From an uncultured Frankiales bacterium (GTDB lineage: Bacteria; Actinomycetota; Actinomycetes; Mycobacteriales; SCTD01): 31,310 bases of DNA. The position numbers were made by a program, and so were the translations under genes. Below are positions 16,333 to 24,928 of the stretch, in pieces (within the stretch, counting starts at the first letter, position 1; each line of letters starts with the position of its first letter). The stretch is taken from contig CAMLIA010000026.1 of NCBI GenBank assembly GCA_946479905.1, positions 1-31,310 on the forward strand, written 5' to 3'. The notes under the pieces were generated by a model. That model saw only the letters and a program-made list of their open reading frames with translations, was not told the DNA's origin and did no database searches.

Positions 16333-18261
16333 ATGGAGTTCGTGCAGCTCCTCGTCGTCGGGCTGGTCACCGGCTGCGTCTACGCGCTCAGCGCCACCGG
16401 CCTGGTCGTCACCTACACGACGTCCGGCATCTTCAACTTCGCGCACGGCGCGATCGGGATGCTCGGCGCCTTCATGTACTGGCAGCTCAGCGTCGCGTGG
16501 GGCTGGCCGTGGCCGCTGGCACTGGCGGCGGTGCTGCTCGTCCTCGCGCCGCTGTTCGGCGCCGCCGTCGAGCGCTCGCTGATCCGGCCGCTGCACGGCG
16601 CCTCGGTCGACGTCACCCTGGTCATCACCCTGGGCCTGCTGCTGTTCCTGCTCGGCGCCGCCAACTACGTGTGGGACCCCGCGACGTCCCGCGTGCTGCC
16701 CAACCTGTTCAAGGGCGGCGGGACGAGCGTCTTCGGGGTCAACCTCTCCAGCCAGCAGATCCTCATCGTGGTCGTGGCCGTGGCTGTCGCGGTCGCGCTG
16801 AAGCTGCTGTTCTCCCGCACGCGCATCGGCATCGCGATGCGCGGGGTGGTCGACGACCCCGACCTGTGCGCGATGTCGGGCGCCTCGCCGGCCCGCATCC
16901 AGCAGCTGTCGTGGGCGATCGGCGCGTCGCTCGCCTCGCTCGCGGGCATCCTCATCGCACCCAAGGTCGGGCTCAGCAGCATCCAGCTGACGCTGCTCGT
17001 CATCAACGGCTACGCGGCCGCGCTGTTCGGCCGGCTCAAGAGCCTGCCGCGCACCGCCGTGGGCGGCATCCTGCTCGGGGTCGTCGTCGAGATGTACCCG
17101 GTCTACATCGCGCCCCACGTGCCCTCGTCGCAGACCGCGACCGAGCTGACGAAGGCCGTGCCCATGATCTTCCTGGGCGTGCTGCTGCTCTTCCTGCCCT
17201 CGGCCCGGCTGCGCACCTCGACCGCTGCAGGGCGCATCGCGCCGACCGTCCCGGGTCTCCGGCAGTCGCTGATCGGCGGGGTCGCCCTCGTCGTCGTCGC
17301 CGTCGTCCTCATCGGCGTGCTGTCCTCGGACAACCTCGGCATCGCCACCAGCGTCGTCGTGCTGGCCGTGGCCCTGCTGTCGCTCGTGCTGCTCACGGGC
17401 TACAGCGGCCAGACGTCGCTGTGCGTCCTCACCTTCGTCGGGCTCGGCGCCTGGGCGATGGGCCACTCCGGGCACTCCGTCCTCGGGCTGCTGTGGGGGG
17501 CCCTGCTCGCCGGCGCGGCCGGTGCGCTCGTCGCGCTGGCGACGGCCCGGCTGCGCGGCCTCTACCTGGCGCTCGCGACGTTCGCCTTCGCCAAGGGCAT
17601 GGACGAGGCCTTCTTCTACTTCCACCTCGGCGACGGCCAGAAGATGGAGATCCAGCGCTTCCGGCTGCCCGGCATCGACACCGAGTCGGCGTCCACGTTC
17701 TTCCTGCTCTGCACCCTGGTGCTCGCCGCGGCCTCGGTCGCGGTGCTCGCCGTCCGCCGCGGCCGCTGGGGCCGGCAGCTCACGGCGCTCAACGACTCCC
17801 CCGCCGCCTGCGCGACGCTCGGCGTCAACACCACCATCACGAAGGTCGTCGTCTTCACCTGTGCCGCCGCGATGGCCGGTTTCGCCGGCGGGCTCTACGG
17901 CTCGTCACGCGGCATCGTCACCAACAACGACTTCGCGGTGCTGGGCAGCCTGGCGCTGCTGCTGGCCGTGCGGGTCGGCGGCATCAACACGATCACCGGC
18001 GCCATCTTCGGCTCGTTCACCATCACGATGTTCCCCGAGATCCAGAAGCACGTGCACGGGCTGCCGGACAAGCTGCAGCTCGCCTACCTGCTGACCGGGC
18101 TCGCGGCGGTCAGCGTCGGTCGCGACCCGGACGGCCTCGGCGGCCAGTTCAGCAAGCTCGGCCACCGGCTGCGGAGCATGCGCACCCCACCGTCGTCGTC
18201 GGCGTCCGGTGCCCCCAGCCGCGAAGGCACCGTCGAGGAGGCCCGTCTTGTCCACTCCTAG
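16333..18261 (+). CDS. Fused LivH-LivM branched-chain-type ABC permease
   Basis: A 642-residue membrane protein combining both permease subunits of a LivHM-type importer. Residues ~1-290 are the LivH half: VTGCVYALSATGLVVTYTTSG, FNFAHGAIGMLGAF and ILIAPKVGLSSIQLTLLVING match it. Residues ~310-610 are the LivM half, with LLTGYSGQTSLCVLTFVGLGAWAMG and LRGLYLALATFAFAKGMDEA, and a cytosolic coupling segment around LNDSPAACATLGVN. The C-terminal ~30 residues are polar and disordered. Fusion fixes the 1:1 stoichiometry and is common in actinobacteria. The ATG at 16333 lies 4 bp after the binding-protein stop, and the gene end overlaps the livG-like start by 14 bp. Confidence 0.93.
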   Translation: MEFVQLLVVGLVTGCVYALSATGLVVTYTTSGIFNFAHGAIGMLGAFMYWQLSVAWGWPWPLALAAVLLVLAPLFGAAVERSLIRPLHGASVDVTLVITLGLLLFLLGAANYVWDPATSRVLPNLFKGGGTSVFGVNLSSQQILIVVVAVAVAVALKLLFSRTRIGIAMRGVVDDPDLCAMSGASPARIQQLSWAIGASLASLAGILIAPKVGLSSIQLTLLVINGYAAALFGRLKSLPRTAVGGILLGVVVEMYPVYIAPHVPSSQTATELTKAVPMIFLGVLLLFLPSARLRTSTAAGRIAPTVPGLRQSLIGGVALVVVAVVLIGVLSSDNLGIATSVVVLAVALLSLVLLTGYSGQTSLCVLTFVGLGAWAMGHSGHSVLGLLWGALLAGAAGALVALATARLRGLYLALATFAFAKGMDEAFFYFHLGDGQKMEIQRFRLPGIDTESASTFFLLCTLVLAAASVAVLAVRRGRWGRQLTALNDSPAACATLGVNTTITKVVVFTCAAAMAGFAGGLYGSSRGIVTNNDFAVLGSLALLLAVRVGGINTITGAIFGSFTITMFPEIQKHVHGLPDKLQLAYLLTGLAAVSVGRDPDGLGGQFSKLGHRLRSMRTPPSSSASGAPSREGTVEEARLVHS

Positions 18262-19057
18262 CAGCACCGTGGACCTGGAGACCTACGTCCCGCATGTCGA
18301 GCACACCTACGACCCGCGCGACCCCGAGGTCGCGTTGTACGTCGACGAGGTGTCGGTCCGGTTCGGCGGCGTGCAGGCCGTCAGCAGCGCCACCATCGCG
18401 GCGCTGAAGGGTCAGGTCACCGGGCTGATCGGCCCCAACGGCGCCGGCAAGACGACGACCTTCAACGTCATCACCGGCCTCGAGTCGCCCACCAACGGGC
18501 GCGTCTGGCTCGGCAACGAGGACGTCAGCTCGCTGTCGCCGTACAAGAGAGCCCGTCGTGGGCTGGCACGCACGTTCCAGCGGCTGGAGGTCTTCGGGAC
18601 CCTGACGGCTCGCGAGAACATCCTCGCGGCCGCCGAGTTCCGCAAGAGCTGGTCGCGCGACCGGCACAGCGACCCCCGGGCCGTGGCGCAGGAGATCGTC
18701 GAGCGGGTCGGTCTGTCGCACGTGCAGGACGAGCGGGTGGACATGCTGCCCACCGGTCTGGCCCGCCTCGTCGAGCTCGGCCGCGCCCTAGCCACCCGGC
18801 CGCAGGTGCTGCTGCTCGACGAGCCGGGCTCGGGTCTCGACGTCGCGGAGAGCGAGGCGCTCGGCGACCTGCTCATCGAGCTCGCGCAGGAGGGCATCGC
18901 GGTGCTCGTCGTCGAGCACGACGTCGACCTCGTCATGCGCGTCTGCAACCGCATCCACGTCCTCGACTTCGGCCGCATCATCTGCGTCGGCTACCCGAAG
19001 GACGTCCAGGCCGACCCCGCGGTGCAGGCCGCCTACCTCGGAGCGGAGGACTCATGA
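18248..19057 (+). CDS. livG: LivG-type ABC ATPase, TTG start
   Basis: A 269-residue ATPase of the importer. Walker A is GPNGAGKTT at residues 62-70, Walker B VLLLDEPGSGLD, and switch His in VVEHDVDLVMRV. The ABC signature is divergent, LPTGLARLVELGRAL in place of LSxGQ, as seen in some actinobacterial LivG relatives. An extra ~30 residues (STVDLETYVPHVEHTYDPRD) precede the core domain. I chose the TTG at 18248 because GAGGAGG lies 6 nt before it; the GTG at 18269 is a fallback. It overlaps the permease gene by 14 bp and the livF-like gene by 4 bp (ATGA). Confidence 0.9.
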   Translation: MSTPSSTVDLETYVPHVEHTYDPRDPEVALYVDEVSVRFGGVQAVSSATIAALKGQVTGLIGPNGAGKTTTFNVITGLESPTNGRVWLGNEDVSSLSPYKRARRGLARTFQRLEVFGTLTARENILAAAEFRKSWSRDRHSDPRAVAQEIVERVGLSHVQDERVDMLPTGLARLVELGRALATRPQVLLLDEPGSGLDVAESEALGDLLIELAQEGIAVLVVEHDVDLVMRVCNRIHVLDFGRIICVGYPKDVQADPAVQAAYLGAEDS

Positions 19058-19764
19058 CCGCCCCTGCCCTGGAGCTCAAGGGGATCACCGCCGGCTACGG
19101 CCGGATCGAGGTGCTGCACGACGTCTCGCTCACCGTGCCGTCCGGCACCGTCTACGCGCTGCTCGGGCCGAACGGTGCCGGCAAGACCACGACGATGCTC
19201 GTCGCGTCCGGGTACGTGCGCCCCACGGCGGGCTGCGTGCACGTCGCCGGAACGCACGTCAACCGGGTCGCACCCGAGAACCTCGCCAAGGCCGGTGTCT
19301 GCCGGATCCCCGAGGGCCGCGGCATCTTCCCGAACCTCACCGTGAACGAGAACCTGCGGATGTTCACCTACTCCTCGCCGTTCTCGACGAGCGAGGTGCA
19401 GGAGAAGTCCTACGCCCGGTTCCCCCGGCTCGGCGAGCGGCGCAACCAGCTCGCCGGCACCATGTCCGGCGGCGAGCAGCAGATGCTCGCGATGTCACGC
19501 GCCCTGGTGTCCGACCCCGGCATCCTGCTGCTGGACGAGATCTCGATGGGGCTGGCGCCGAAGATCGTGTCGGAGCTCTACGAGCTCGTCGGCCAGCTGG
19601 CCCAGGAGGGCATCAGCATCCTGCTCGTGGAGCAGTTCGCCCGCACCGCCCTGGCCGTGTCGGACTACGCGGCCGTCATGACGGGCGGCCGGATCGCGAT
19701 GGTCGGCCAGCCCGCGGACGTGGCCGACTTCGTCAACGAGGCCTACCTGGGAGGTGCGGCATGA
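19054..19764 (+). CDS. livF: LivF-type ABC ATPase
   Basis: A 236-residue ATPase, second of the pair. Walker A GPNGAGKTTT starts at residue 38, signature MSGGEQQMLAMSRAL is canonical, Walker B is ILLLDEISMGLAP, switch region LLVEQFARTAL. GVCRIPEGRGIFPNLTVNENL is diagnostic of LivF. With its divergent LivG partner it makes one degenerate and one consensus signature, as in asymmetric ATPase pairs. The start overlaps livG by 4 bp and its stop overlaps the surface-protein gene by 4 bp, so the whole run is translationally coupled. Confidence 0.95.
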   Translation: MTAPALELKGITAGYGRIEVLHDVSLTVPSGTVYALLGPNGAGKTTTMLVASGYVRPTAGCVHVAGTHVNRVAPENLAKAGVCRIPEGRGIFPNLTVNENLRMFTYSSPFSTSEVQEKSYARFPRLGERRNQLAGTMSGGEQQMLAMSRALVSDPGILLLDEISMGLAPKIVSELYELVGQLAQEGISILLVEQFARTALAVSDYAAVMTGGRIAMVGQPADVADFVNEAYLGGAA

Positions 19765-21071
19765 GGCGTCCCCTCGTGGCGGCCGGCCTGTGCTGCCTGG
19801 TCGCCGCGGTCTTCCCGAGCGTGCACGCGTCGGCAGCCGGCGAGCCGGGGTCGGGCTTCGGCTCGTTCGCCCTGTCCGCGGCGGCCAAGGGCGCGCAGCT
19901 GACCGTCGGCGAGCCGCAGTACTGCTTCACCGACCCCGCCGGGCTGCAGGGCTGCGACGGCGACGTGCCGATCGCGACGTCGAACCTGTCCAACGGCCCG
20001 ACGGGCAGCGCCACCGCCGCCGTCGCCTGGCCCGGCTCGCTGGCCGCCGACGTCGGCAGCCTCATCATCACGGCCAGCAACGGGCAGGTGCCCGACCAGG
20101 CGCGCGCCCTCAACGACCCGGTGCGCGCCCAGGTGCGGACCGGCCAGAGCCCCGACACCGTCAGCTACGACAGCGTCCCCGGCAACACGATGAAGGCGAC
20201 GGCGAGGGCCGACGTCACGAAGGCGGACGCGCACGTCCAGTCGCTGCAGGCAGCGAGCATCGGGACGTTCGGGCCGATGTCGGCAGTGACCAACACCCAG
20301 CTGACCGGACCGAAGGCGGCGGTCGCGAAGGCCACCAGCAGCGCCTCCGACATCGACATCGCGGGCGTGTTCCACGTCGACTCCGTGATCTCCACCGCGA
20401 CGGCCACGACCGACGGCACGACCGCGAAGGTGACCGGCAAGACGACGGTCTCCGGAGCGACGATCGCCGGGGTGCCCGTGACCATCGACGAGCGCGGCGT
20501 CACCGTCCAGGGCAGCGGCGTGGCGCTCTCGACGCTCACCAGCACCGTGAACAGCGTGCTGGCGCAGACGGGGATGGTGCTGCGCGTCAGCGAGCCGCAG
20601 GGCAAGCCGATCGGCTCCGGGGTGGACTACAACGCCGGCAGCCTCATCGCGGTCTTCAAGCCCGACGCGTCGCACATGTTCAGCGTCGTCATCGGCGGTG
20701 CGGCCGTCAGCGTGAAGGCCGGCAAGGCCTTCGAGTTCGGCACCACCGGCGGGACGACCGGCATCACCGGATCCACCTCCGGCACGATCCCGTCCGGCAC
20801 GAGCGGCGGCGGCACGCCCGGGCTCTCCGGCGTCCCGGGGACGACGGGCGGCCCGATCCCGTCCGGCACCGGCGGCGACACCGGCGGACCGGCCCCCGAG
20901 ACGTTCGTCCCCGGCAACGTGGCCTCGTCCCGTCCGCTGCCCGGTGGCCTCTCCCCGTGGCTGGGGGTGCTCGGCCTGCTCGGCGCGAGCCTGATGGCCT
21001 TTGGCTTCAAGCGACTTCCTGACAAGGTGCTCGAAGCGACCCCGTCCGCCTGCCCTCTCCAGGAGAACTGA
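19761..21071 (+). CDS. Surface-anchored exported protein of unknown function, coupled to the importer
   Basis: A 436-residue protein. It has a clear signal peptide (residues 1-~26, MRRPLVAAGLCCLVAAVFPS then ASA), a large Ser/Thr/Ala/Val-rich beta-like extracellular region with regular short strands (about 27-330), a Gly/Thr/Pro-rich stalk with repeated IPSGT units (about 330-390), and one C-terminal hydrophobic helix (about 399-416) followed by Lys-Arg, which anchors it in the membrane facing out. I see no LPxTG. Two Cys (in YCF and GCDGD, around residues 54-64) could form a disulfide. No enzyme motif is visible. It starts inside the livF stop (ATGA), so it is made with the importer; perhaps a substrate capture or wall-scaffold protein. 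Confidence 0.8.
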   Translation: MRRPLVAAGLCCLVAAVFPSVHASAAGEPGSGFGSFALSAAAKGAQLTVGEPQYCFTDPAGLQGCDGDVPIATSNLSNGPTGSATAAVAWPGSLAADVGSLIITASNGQVPDQARALNDPVRAQVRTGQSPDTVSYDSVPGNTMKATARADVTKADAHVQSLQAASIGTFGPMSAVTNTQLTGPKAAVAKATSSASDIDIAGVFHVDSVISTATATTDGTTAKVTGKTTVSGATIAGVPVTIDERGVTVQGSGVALSTLTSTVNSVLAQTGMVLRVSEPQGKPIGSGVDYNAGSLIAVFKPDASHMFSVVIGGAAVSVKAGKAFEFGTTGGTTGITGSTSGTIPSGTSGGGTPGLSGVPGTTGGPIPSGTGGDTGGPAPETFVPGNVASSRPLPGGLSPWLGVLGLLGASLMAFGFKRLPDKVLEATPSACPLQEN

Positions 21072-21634
21072 TGACCACATCCGACGCCGTGCTCCGGCAG
21101 GAGCGGCTGGCCAGCAACGTCAAGGGGCTGCGCGTCCCTCGTACCACCTTCTCCTTCAGCGACCGCTGGATGCTGGTGGTCGGCGGCACGCTGCTGCCAC
21201 TGGGCGTGGTGCTGGTGCTGCTCGGCTGGTACGGCGCCTCGCACACCGTGCTGCTGTTCGAGCAGATCCCGTACCTCATCTCCGGCGGGCTGCTCGGCGT
21301 GTCGCTGGTGATGGGTGGCGGCTTCGTCTACTTCGCGTACTGGATGACGCTCCTCGTCCGTGAGACCCGCACCGAGCGCGAGGACATGCAGGCCGTGCTG
21401 CTGCGGATCGAGGACCTCCTGCAGGCCGGGGCGATGGCGCCGGCCCAGCCGCAGCCCCGGCGCGCAGCGGCAGCAGCCGCCCCCGCGACAGAGCTGGTCG
21501 CCACCAAGACCGGCACGATGGTGCACCGCCCGGACTGCGTCGCCGTCGACGGCCGCGACAACCTCCGCAAGGTGAGCGCGAGCACGCCCGGGCTGACGCC
21601 CTGCAAGCTGTGCGACCCCCTCGGCGACGCCTGA
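21071..21634 (+). CDS. Two-TM membrane protein with Ada-like zinc site
   Basis: A 187-residue protein. Two transmembrane helices lie at about residues 33-55 and 67-92, then a charged helical linker (96-118), an Ala/Pro-rich spacer and a C-terminal mini-domain (142-187). The latter has the pattern of the metal-binding N-terminal domain of Ada: KTGTMVHRPDC then NLRKVS and TPCKLCDP, giving H152, C156, C178 and C181 as probable Zn ligands. In Ada this type of site senses alkyl groups, but related small domains are found in unrelated proteins, so a sensing role is only a guess. Its ATG shares a base with the surface-protein stop (TGATG). Last gene of the operon. Confidence 0.78.
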   Translation: MTTSDAVLRQERLASNVKGLRVPRTTFSFSDRWMLVVGGTLLPLGVVLVLLGWYGASHTVLLFEQIPYLISGGLLGVSLVMGGGFVYFAYWMTLLVRETRTEREDMQAVLLRIEDLLQAGAMAPAQPQPRRAAAAAAPATELVATKTGTMVHRPDCVAVDGRDNLRKVSASTPGLTPCKLCDPLGDA

Positions 21635-21707
21635 CCCGAGGCATGGCCCGACGGGACTAGTCCTCCCGGATCAGGCGCCGTCGCGCCGCGGCCCTCACCC
21701 TGCTGGC
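21635..21707. other. Intergenic region before the receiver gene
   Basis: 73 bp with the perfect palindrome GGACTAGTCC (21654-21663), a possible regulator site. Before the ATG at 21708 a CACCCT at 21697-21702 resembles a weak leaderless -10 (A and T kept) with 5-6 nt spacing. No Shine-Dalgarno is seen. Confidence 0.35.
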
Positions 21708-22130
21708 ATGGGACCGCTGGCGCTTGTCGTCGATGACGAGGACTCGATCCGTGAGCTGATCGAGGTGACCCTGCAGATGGAGGGCTACCGGACGCTCGGC
21801 GCACCTGACGGGCAGACCGCGCTGACGCTGGCCCGGGTGCACCGGCCTGACGTGGTCACCCTCGACATCATGATGCCGGGCATGGACGGCTGGCAGGTCG
21901 CCGAGCACCTCGGCCGCGACCCGTGGACCCACGGCGTCCCGATCGTCGTCGTCTCCGGCAAGCCGCTCGTCGAGCTCGAGGCAGCCCCCGGCCGGTCGCT
22001 CGCCTCGGCGGTGCTCACGAAGCCGTTCGACTTCGCCACCTTCGTGGACGTGGTGGCCGGCGTGCTCGCCGCCCCGCTGCCGACCCAGCGCACCGCCGCC
22101 GACAACGAGCCCAGCCGCACCCGCACCTGA
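21708..22130 (+). CDS. CheY-like single-domain response regulator
   Basis: A 140-residue protein made of one receiver domain with no output domain. The acidic pair D9/D10, phospho-acceptor D53 in VVTLDIMMPGMDG, S83 in VVVSGKP and K105 in LTKPFD are all in place, so phosphorylation should be possible. The last ~20 residues are a polar tail. No histidine kinase is adjacent, so it is an orphan. The start at 21708 has no Shine-Dalgarno and is set by the domain boundary. It converges on the GAF-PucR regulator; stops lie 9 bp apart in a small inverted repeat. Confidence 0.9.
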   Translation: MGPLALVVDDEDSIRELIEVTLQMEGYRTLGAPDGQTALTLARVHRPDVVTLDIMMPGMDGWQVAEHLGRDPWTHGVPIVVVSGKPLVELEAAPGRSLASAVLTKPFDFATFVDVVAGVLAAPLPTQRTAADNEPSRTRT

Positions 22131-22143
22131 CCCCGGGCGTCAG
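22127..22143. terminator. Short inverted repeat between convergent stop codons
   Basis: CTGAC (22127-22131) and GTCAG (22139-22143) flank CCCGGGC and contain both stop codons. The same arrangement is seen at 8385-8402. Confidence 0.3.
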
Positions 22144-23927
22144 AGGGTGGCGGCCAGGCGGTGGAGGCGCAGGGCGACGTGCAGGTCGAGGGCCGCGTCC
22201 GGCTCGCGCCAGCCCTCGCCGAGGATCGACCCGATCCGGGTGAGCCGCTGGTAGAGGGTGTTCGGGTGGATGTGCAGCCGCTCTGCCGTGGCCGAGTGCT
22301 GGCGGCCTGAGGCGAGGTACTCCTCGAGGGTCCGGGCGAGCTCGGTACCCCGCGCCGCGTCGTGCTCCAGCAGCGGTCCCACGGTGCGCTGCACGAACTC
22401 CGCCGCCTCGTCCGGACCGCCCGAGGCCAGCAGGAACCGGTACACGCCGAGCGCCTCGGCACCTCCGACCACGCCACGGCGCCCGAGGGTGAGCAGGGCG
22501 GACAGGCAGCGCCGCGCCGACGCGAGCGCCCCGGGCATCGCCGCCGCGCCGGTCACCGGCGGGGAGACGCCGACCGTGGCCGTACCCGCGAGCCCGGACA
22601 GGTCCACGCCGTCCTTGACCAGCAGCAGGGTGCGACCGGCGCGGTCGACGACGAGGCCGCCGTGGCGACGGGCGAGGTCGACGCAGGCGCTGCGAGCGCT
22701 CGGATCGTCGGTGTCCACGAGCGCGACCACGTGCGGCAGCCGCAGGTCGACCCGCACCGACGCGGCGCGGCGCTCCAGCACCTCGGGCTCGCCGCCCTCG
22801 ACGAGCGCCGCGAGCAGCTCCCCCGCCGACCGGGTGGCCGCGTCGGTGAGGGCGCGCTCCTGCACCAGGGACAGCGCGATCCCGAGGGCGCCGCGCTCGA
22901 GCAGCCGCAGCTCGGCGTCGTCGGCCGTGCCCTCGGCCCGCACCACGAGGCAGCCGAGGTAGTCCTCCGCGGCGACGACCGGGCACAGCACGAAGCCCTC
23001 GTCGAGCCGGGTCGTGACGTGGGCGCCGTCGGCGAACCGCGCCGACGGTGACGGCGCGGCGAGGTCAGGCCCGGCGAGCGGCCGGTCGGAGGCGTCGAGC
23101 AGCTGCACCGGGACGGCGAGGACGTCGCTCAGGGCCGAGACCACCGCCGTCGGGCCGCCACCCCGGACGGCGGCCTCGGTGAGCCGCTCGTGCAAGGCGA
23201 TGGCACGGTCGACTGCGGCGGCGGAGGCGCGCAGGTCGTGCACCGCGGCGCGCTCGGCGTCGAAGAGCCGCGCGTTCTCGATGGCGACCGAGGCGTGCCC
23301 CGCCAGGCCGGCGAGCAGCGACACCTCGCCGTCGGTGAAGGGCCGGGCCTGCCGCTCCGCGGCGAACAGCACGCCGATCGTCTCGCCACGGGCGTGCAGC
23401 GGTACGCCGAGGATGCTGCGCAGCTGCTCCTCACCGGCGAGCTCGTCGGCCTGGGGTGCGTGCGGGAAGGTCGGGTCGTTGAGGTAGTCGCTCGTCCACG
23501 ACGCCTTGCCGCTGCTGAAGATCCGGCCGGCCAGCCCCTGGGTCAGCGACAGCTGGATGTCGCGGAAGGTCGGGCTGAGGGTGCCGTCGAAGTAGCGGAT
23601 CCGCAGGGAGTCGTCCTCGAGGAGCGCGAGGTAGCTGACGTCGGTGCGCAGCAGCTGGCGGGCCTGCCGGGCGACGTCACCGAGCAGGCCGGCGACGTCC
23701 CGGACGGAGGTGAGCCGGGCCGCCATGTCGGACAGGGCGGCCAGCTCCGCGGCCCGCTGGGCGCGGTCCCGCAGCAGCGCGTGCAGCTGCAGCGCCTCGC
23801 GGGCCTGCACGTCGACGTCGGGGTGACCCTGCGCCTCGAGCTCGAGCCGGTGCGCCTCGAGCTCCGCCACGGACGCCTCGCGCAGCAGCAGCTGCAGCCA
23901 CGACTCGGTCACGTCCGGGATTGTCAC
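22140..23927 (-). CDS. GAF-domain PucR/CdaR-type transcriptional regulator
   Basis: A 595-residue regulator. An N-terminal helical segment (1-70) leads into a GAF sensor domain (about 72-222) with LGVPLHARGETIGVLFAAERQARPF and the exit helix ASVAIENARLF. A middle region of alpha-beta character (240-520) resembles the GGDEF-like CdaR module found in PucR proteins. The C-terminal helix-turn-helix (about 530-595) reads LARTLEEYLASGRQHSATAERLHIHPNTLYQRLTRI, the PucR signature. It probably activates catabolic genes on binding a metabolite. The GTG start overlaps the previous gene's stop by 4 bp (GTGA). Last gene of the hydrolase-glcD-regulator run. Confidence 0.88.
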   Translation of the reverse strand: MTIPDVTESWLQLLLREASVAELEAHRLELEAQGHPDVDVQAREALQLHALLRDRAQRAAELAALSDMAARLTSVRDVAGLLGDVARQARQLLRTDVSYLALLEDDSLRIRYFDGTLSPTFRDIQLSLTQGLAGRIFSSGKASWTSDYLNDPTFPHAPQADELAGEEQLRSILGVPLHARGETIGVLFAAERQARPFTDGEVSLLAGLAGHASVAIENARLFDAERAAVHDLRASAAAVDRAIALHERLTEAAVRGGGPTAVVSALSDVLAVPVQLLDASDRPLAGPDLAAPSPSARFADGAHVTTRLDEGFVLCPVVAAEDYLGCLVVRAEGTADDAELRLLERGALGIALSLVQERALTDAATRSAGELLAALVEGGEPEVLERRAASVRVDLRLPHVVALVDTDDPSARSACVDLARRHGGLVVDRAGRTLLLVKDGVDLSGLAGTATVGVSPPVTGAAAMPGALASARRCLSALLTLGRRGVVGGAEALGVYRFLLASGGPDEAAEFVQRTVGPLLEHDAARGTELARTLEEYLASGRQHSATAERLHIHPNTLYQRLTRIGSILGEGWREPDAALDLHVALRLHRLAATL

Positions 23928-24928
23928 ACCTCGAGCATCAGCTGGAGCGCAAGGAGCTGACGCGGCCGGGTGACGTCCAGGCCGGAGACCTCCATGGCCC
24001 GCTTCAGGCGGTACCGCAGCGTGTTGGTGTGGACGTGCAGCGCGGCCGCCGCAGCGGGGACGTCGCACCCGGCGCGGCACCAGGCGCGCAGGCTCGCGAC
24101 CAGCTCGCCACCGGAGCGGGCGTCGTGCTCCTCCAGCCGCCGCAGCGGGGAGTCGGGCAGCTCGCGCAGCAGGTCGGCGGCGGCGGCCTGGGCCTCCGTC
24201 ACGAGCATCTCGCCGGCGACCGCGGGATCGGCGGGGCGCCCGATGCGCACGTCGAGGTCGGCGGCGGCCGTCGCGGCGCCGGCGGCGAGTCCGCAGGTCG
24301 CCACCCAGTCGCTCGCGTCCTCGGGCACGTCCGCCACCCCGGCCACCACGTCGGGATCGAGCCTCCCGACGAGCTGCTCGACGTCGCCGTCGACCGGCAG
24401 CGCGACCAGCACGAGGCCGTCGTGCTGGTGGACGCGGGCACCGGTGCCGGCGGTGACGCTGAGCACCCGCCGGGCGAGCCCGGGGTCGCACGACCGCAGC
24501 GCCACCAGCCGGGCCTGCGGCGCACGACCCCGCCGGGCCGGGCCGCGCGGGTGCAGCAGCTCCTCGACGAGCGCGTCGGTCACGGGCCCGTCCTGGTGGG
24601 CGGCGGCGGCGAGCAGCGTCAGCGCGCTCTCGTCCATGACGGCCCCGACGAACCACGCGGTGACCCCGTCACCGAGCTCGGCCGCCGACACGCGCAGCCC
24701 GTCGAGCGTGCCCTCCCGGCGCTTCCAGCAGACCGCGGCGCGCAGCTGCGCCGTCGACTTGCCGAGCAGCGACGTCGCCAGCGCGGGCGGGCAGGGCACG
24801 GCACCCGCGCCGTGGGTGAGGACGCTGCCGAAGCGCTCGACCACCACCCACGCGCCGGAGCGCGCCGCCAACCCGTCGACCAGGTCCGCCAGCGCCGGCG
24901 TGGGGCTCGCCAGGGTGGCGAGCGACAT
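23924..24928 (-). CDS. PucR/CdaR-type transcriptional regulator (short form)
   Basis: A 334-residue regulator. The N-terminal half (about 1-130) shows LADLVDGLAARSGAWVVVERFGSVL, a GAF/PAS-like sensor start. The C-terminus carries the PucR helix-turn-helix: LVASLRAWCRAGCDVPAAAAALHVHTNTLRYRLKRA at about 279-314. It is a different paralogue from the next gene. Its ATG shares one base with the glcD stop (TGATG), so it is translationally coupled to the oxidase and probably regulates the operon in response to a hydroxyacid or related metabolite. Target unproven. Confidence 0.85.
   Translation of the reverse strand: MSLATLASPTPALADLVDGLAARSGAWVVVERFGSVLTHGAGAVPCPPALATSLLGKSTAQLRAAVCWKRREGTLDGLRVSAAELGDGVTAWFVGAVMDESALTLLAAAAHQDGPVTDALVEELLHPRGPARRGRAPQARLVALRSCDPGLARRVLSVTAGTGARVHQHDGLVLVALPVDGDVEQLVGRLDPDVVAGVADVPEDASDWVATCGLAAGAATAAADLDVRIGRPADPAVAGEMLVTEAQAAAADLLRELPDSPLRRLEEHDARSGGELVASLRAWCRAGCDVPAAAAALHVHTNTLRYRLKRAMEVSGLDVTRPRQLLALQLMLEV

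Noticed and set aside
18209..18247. Upstream in-frame ATG for the LivG-type gene
   Set aside because: It would overlap the permease end by 53 bp and lacks a ribosome site; the TTG at 18248 has GAGGAGG at good spacing.
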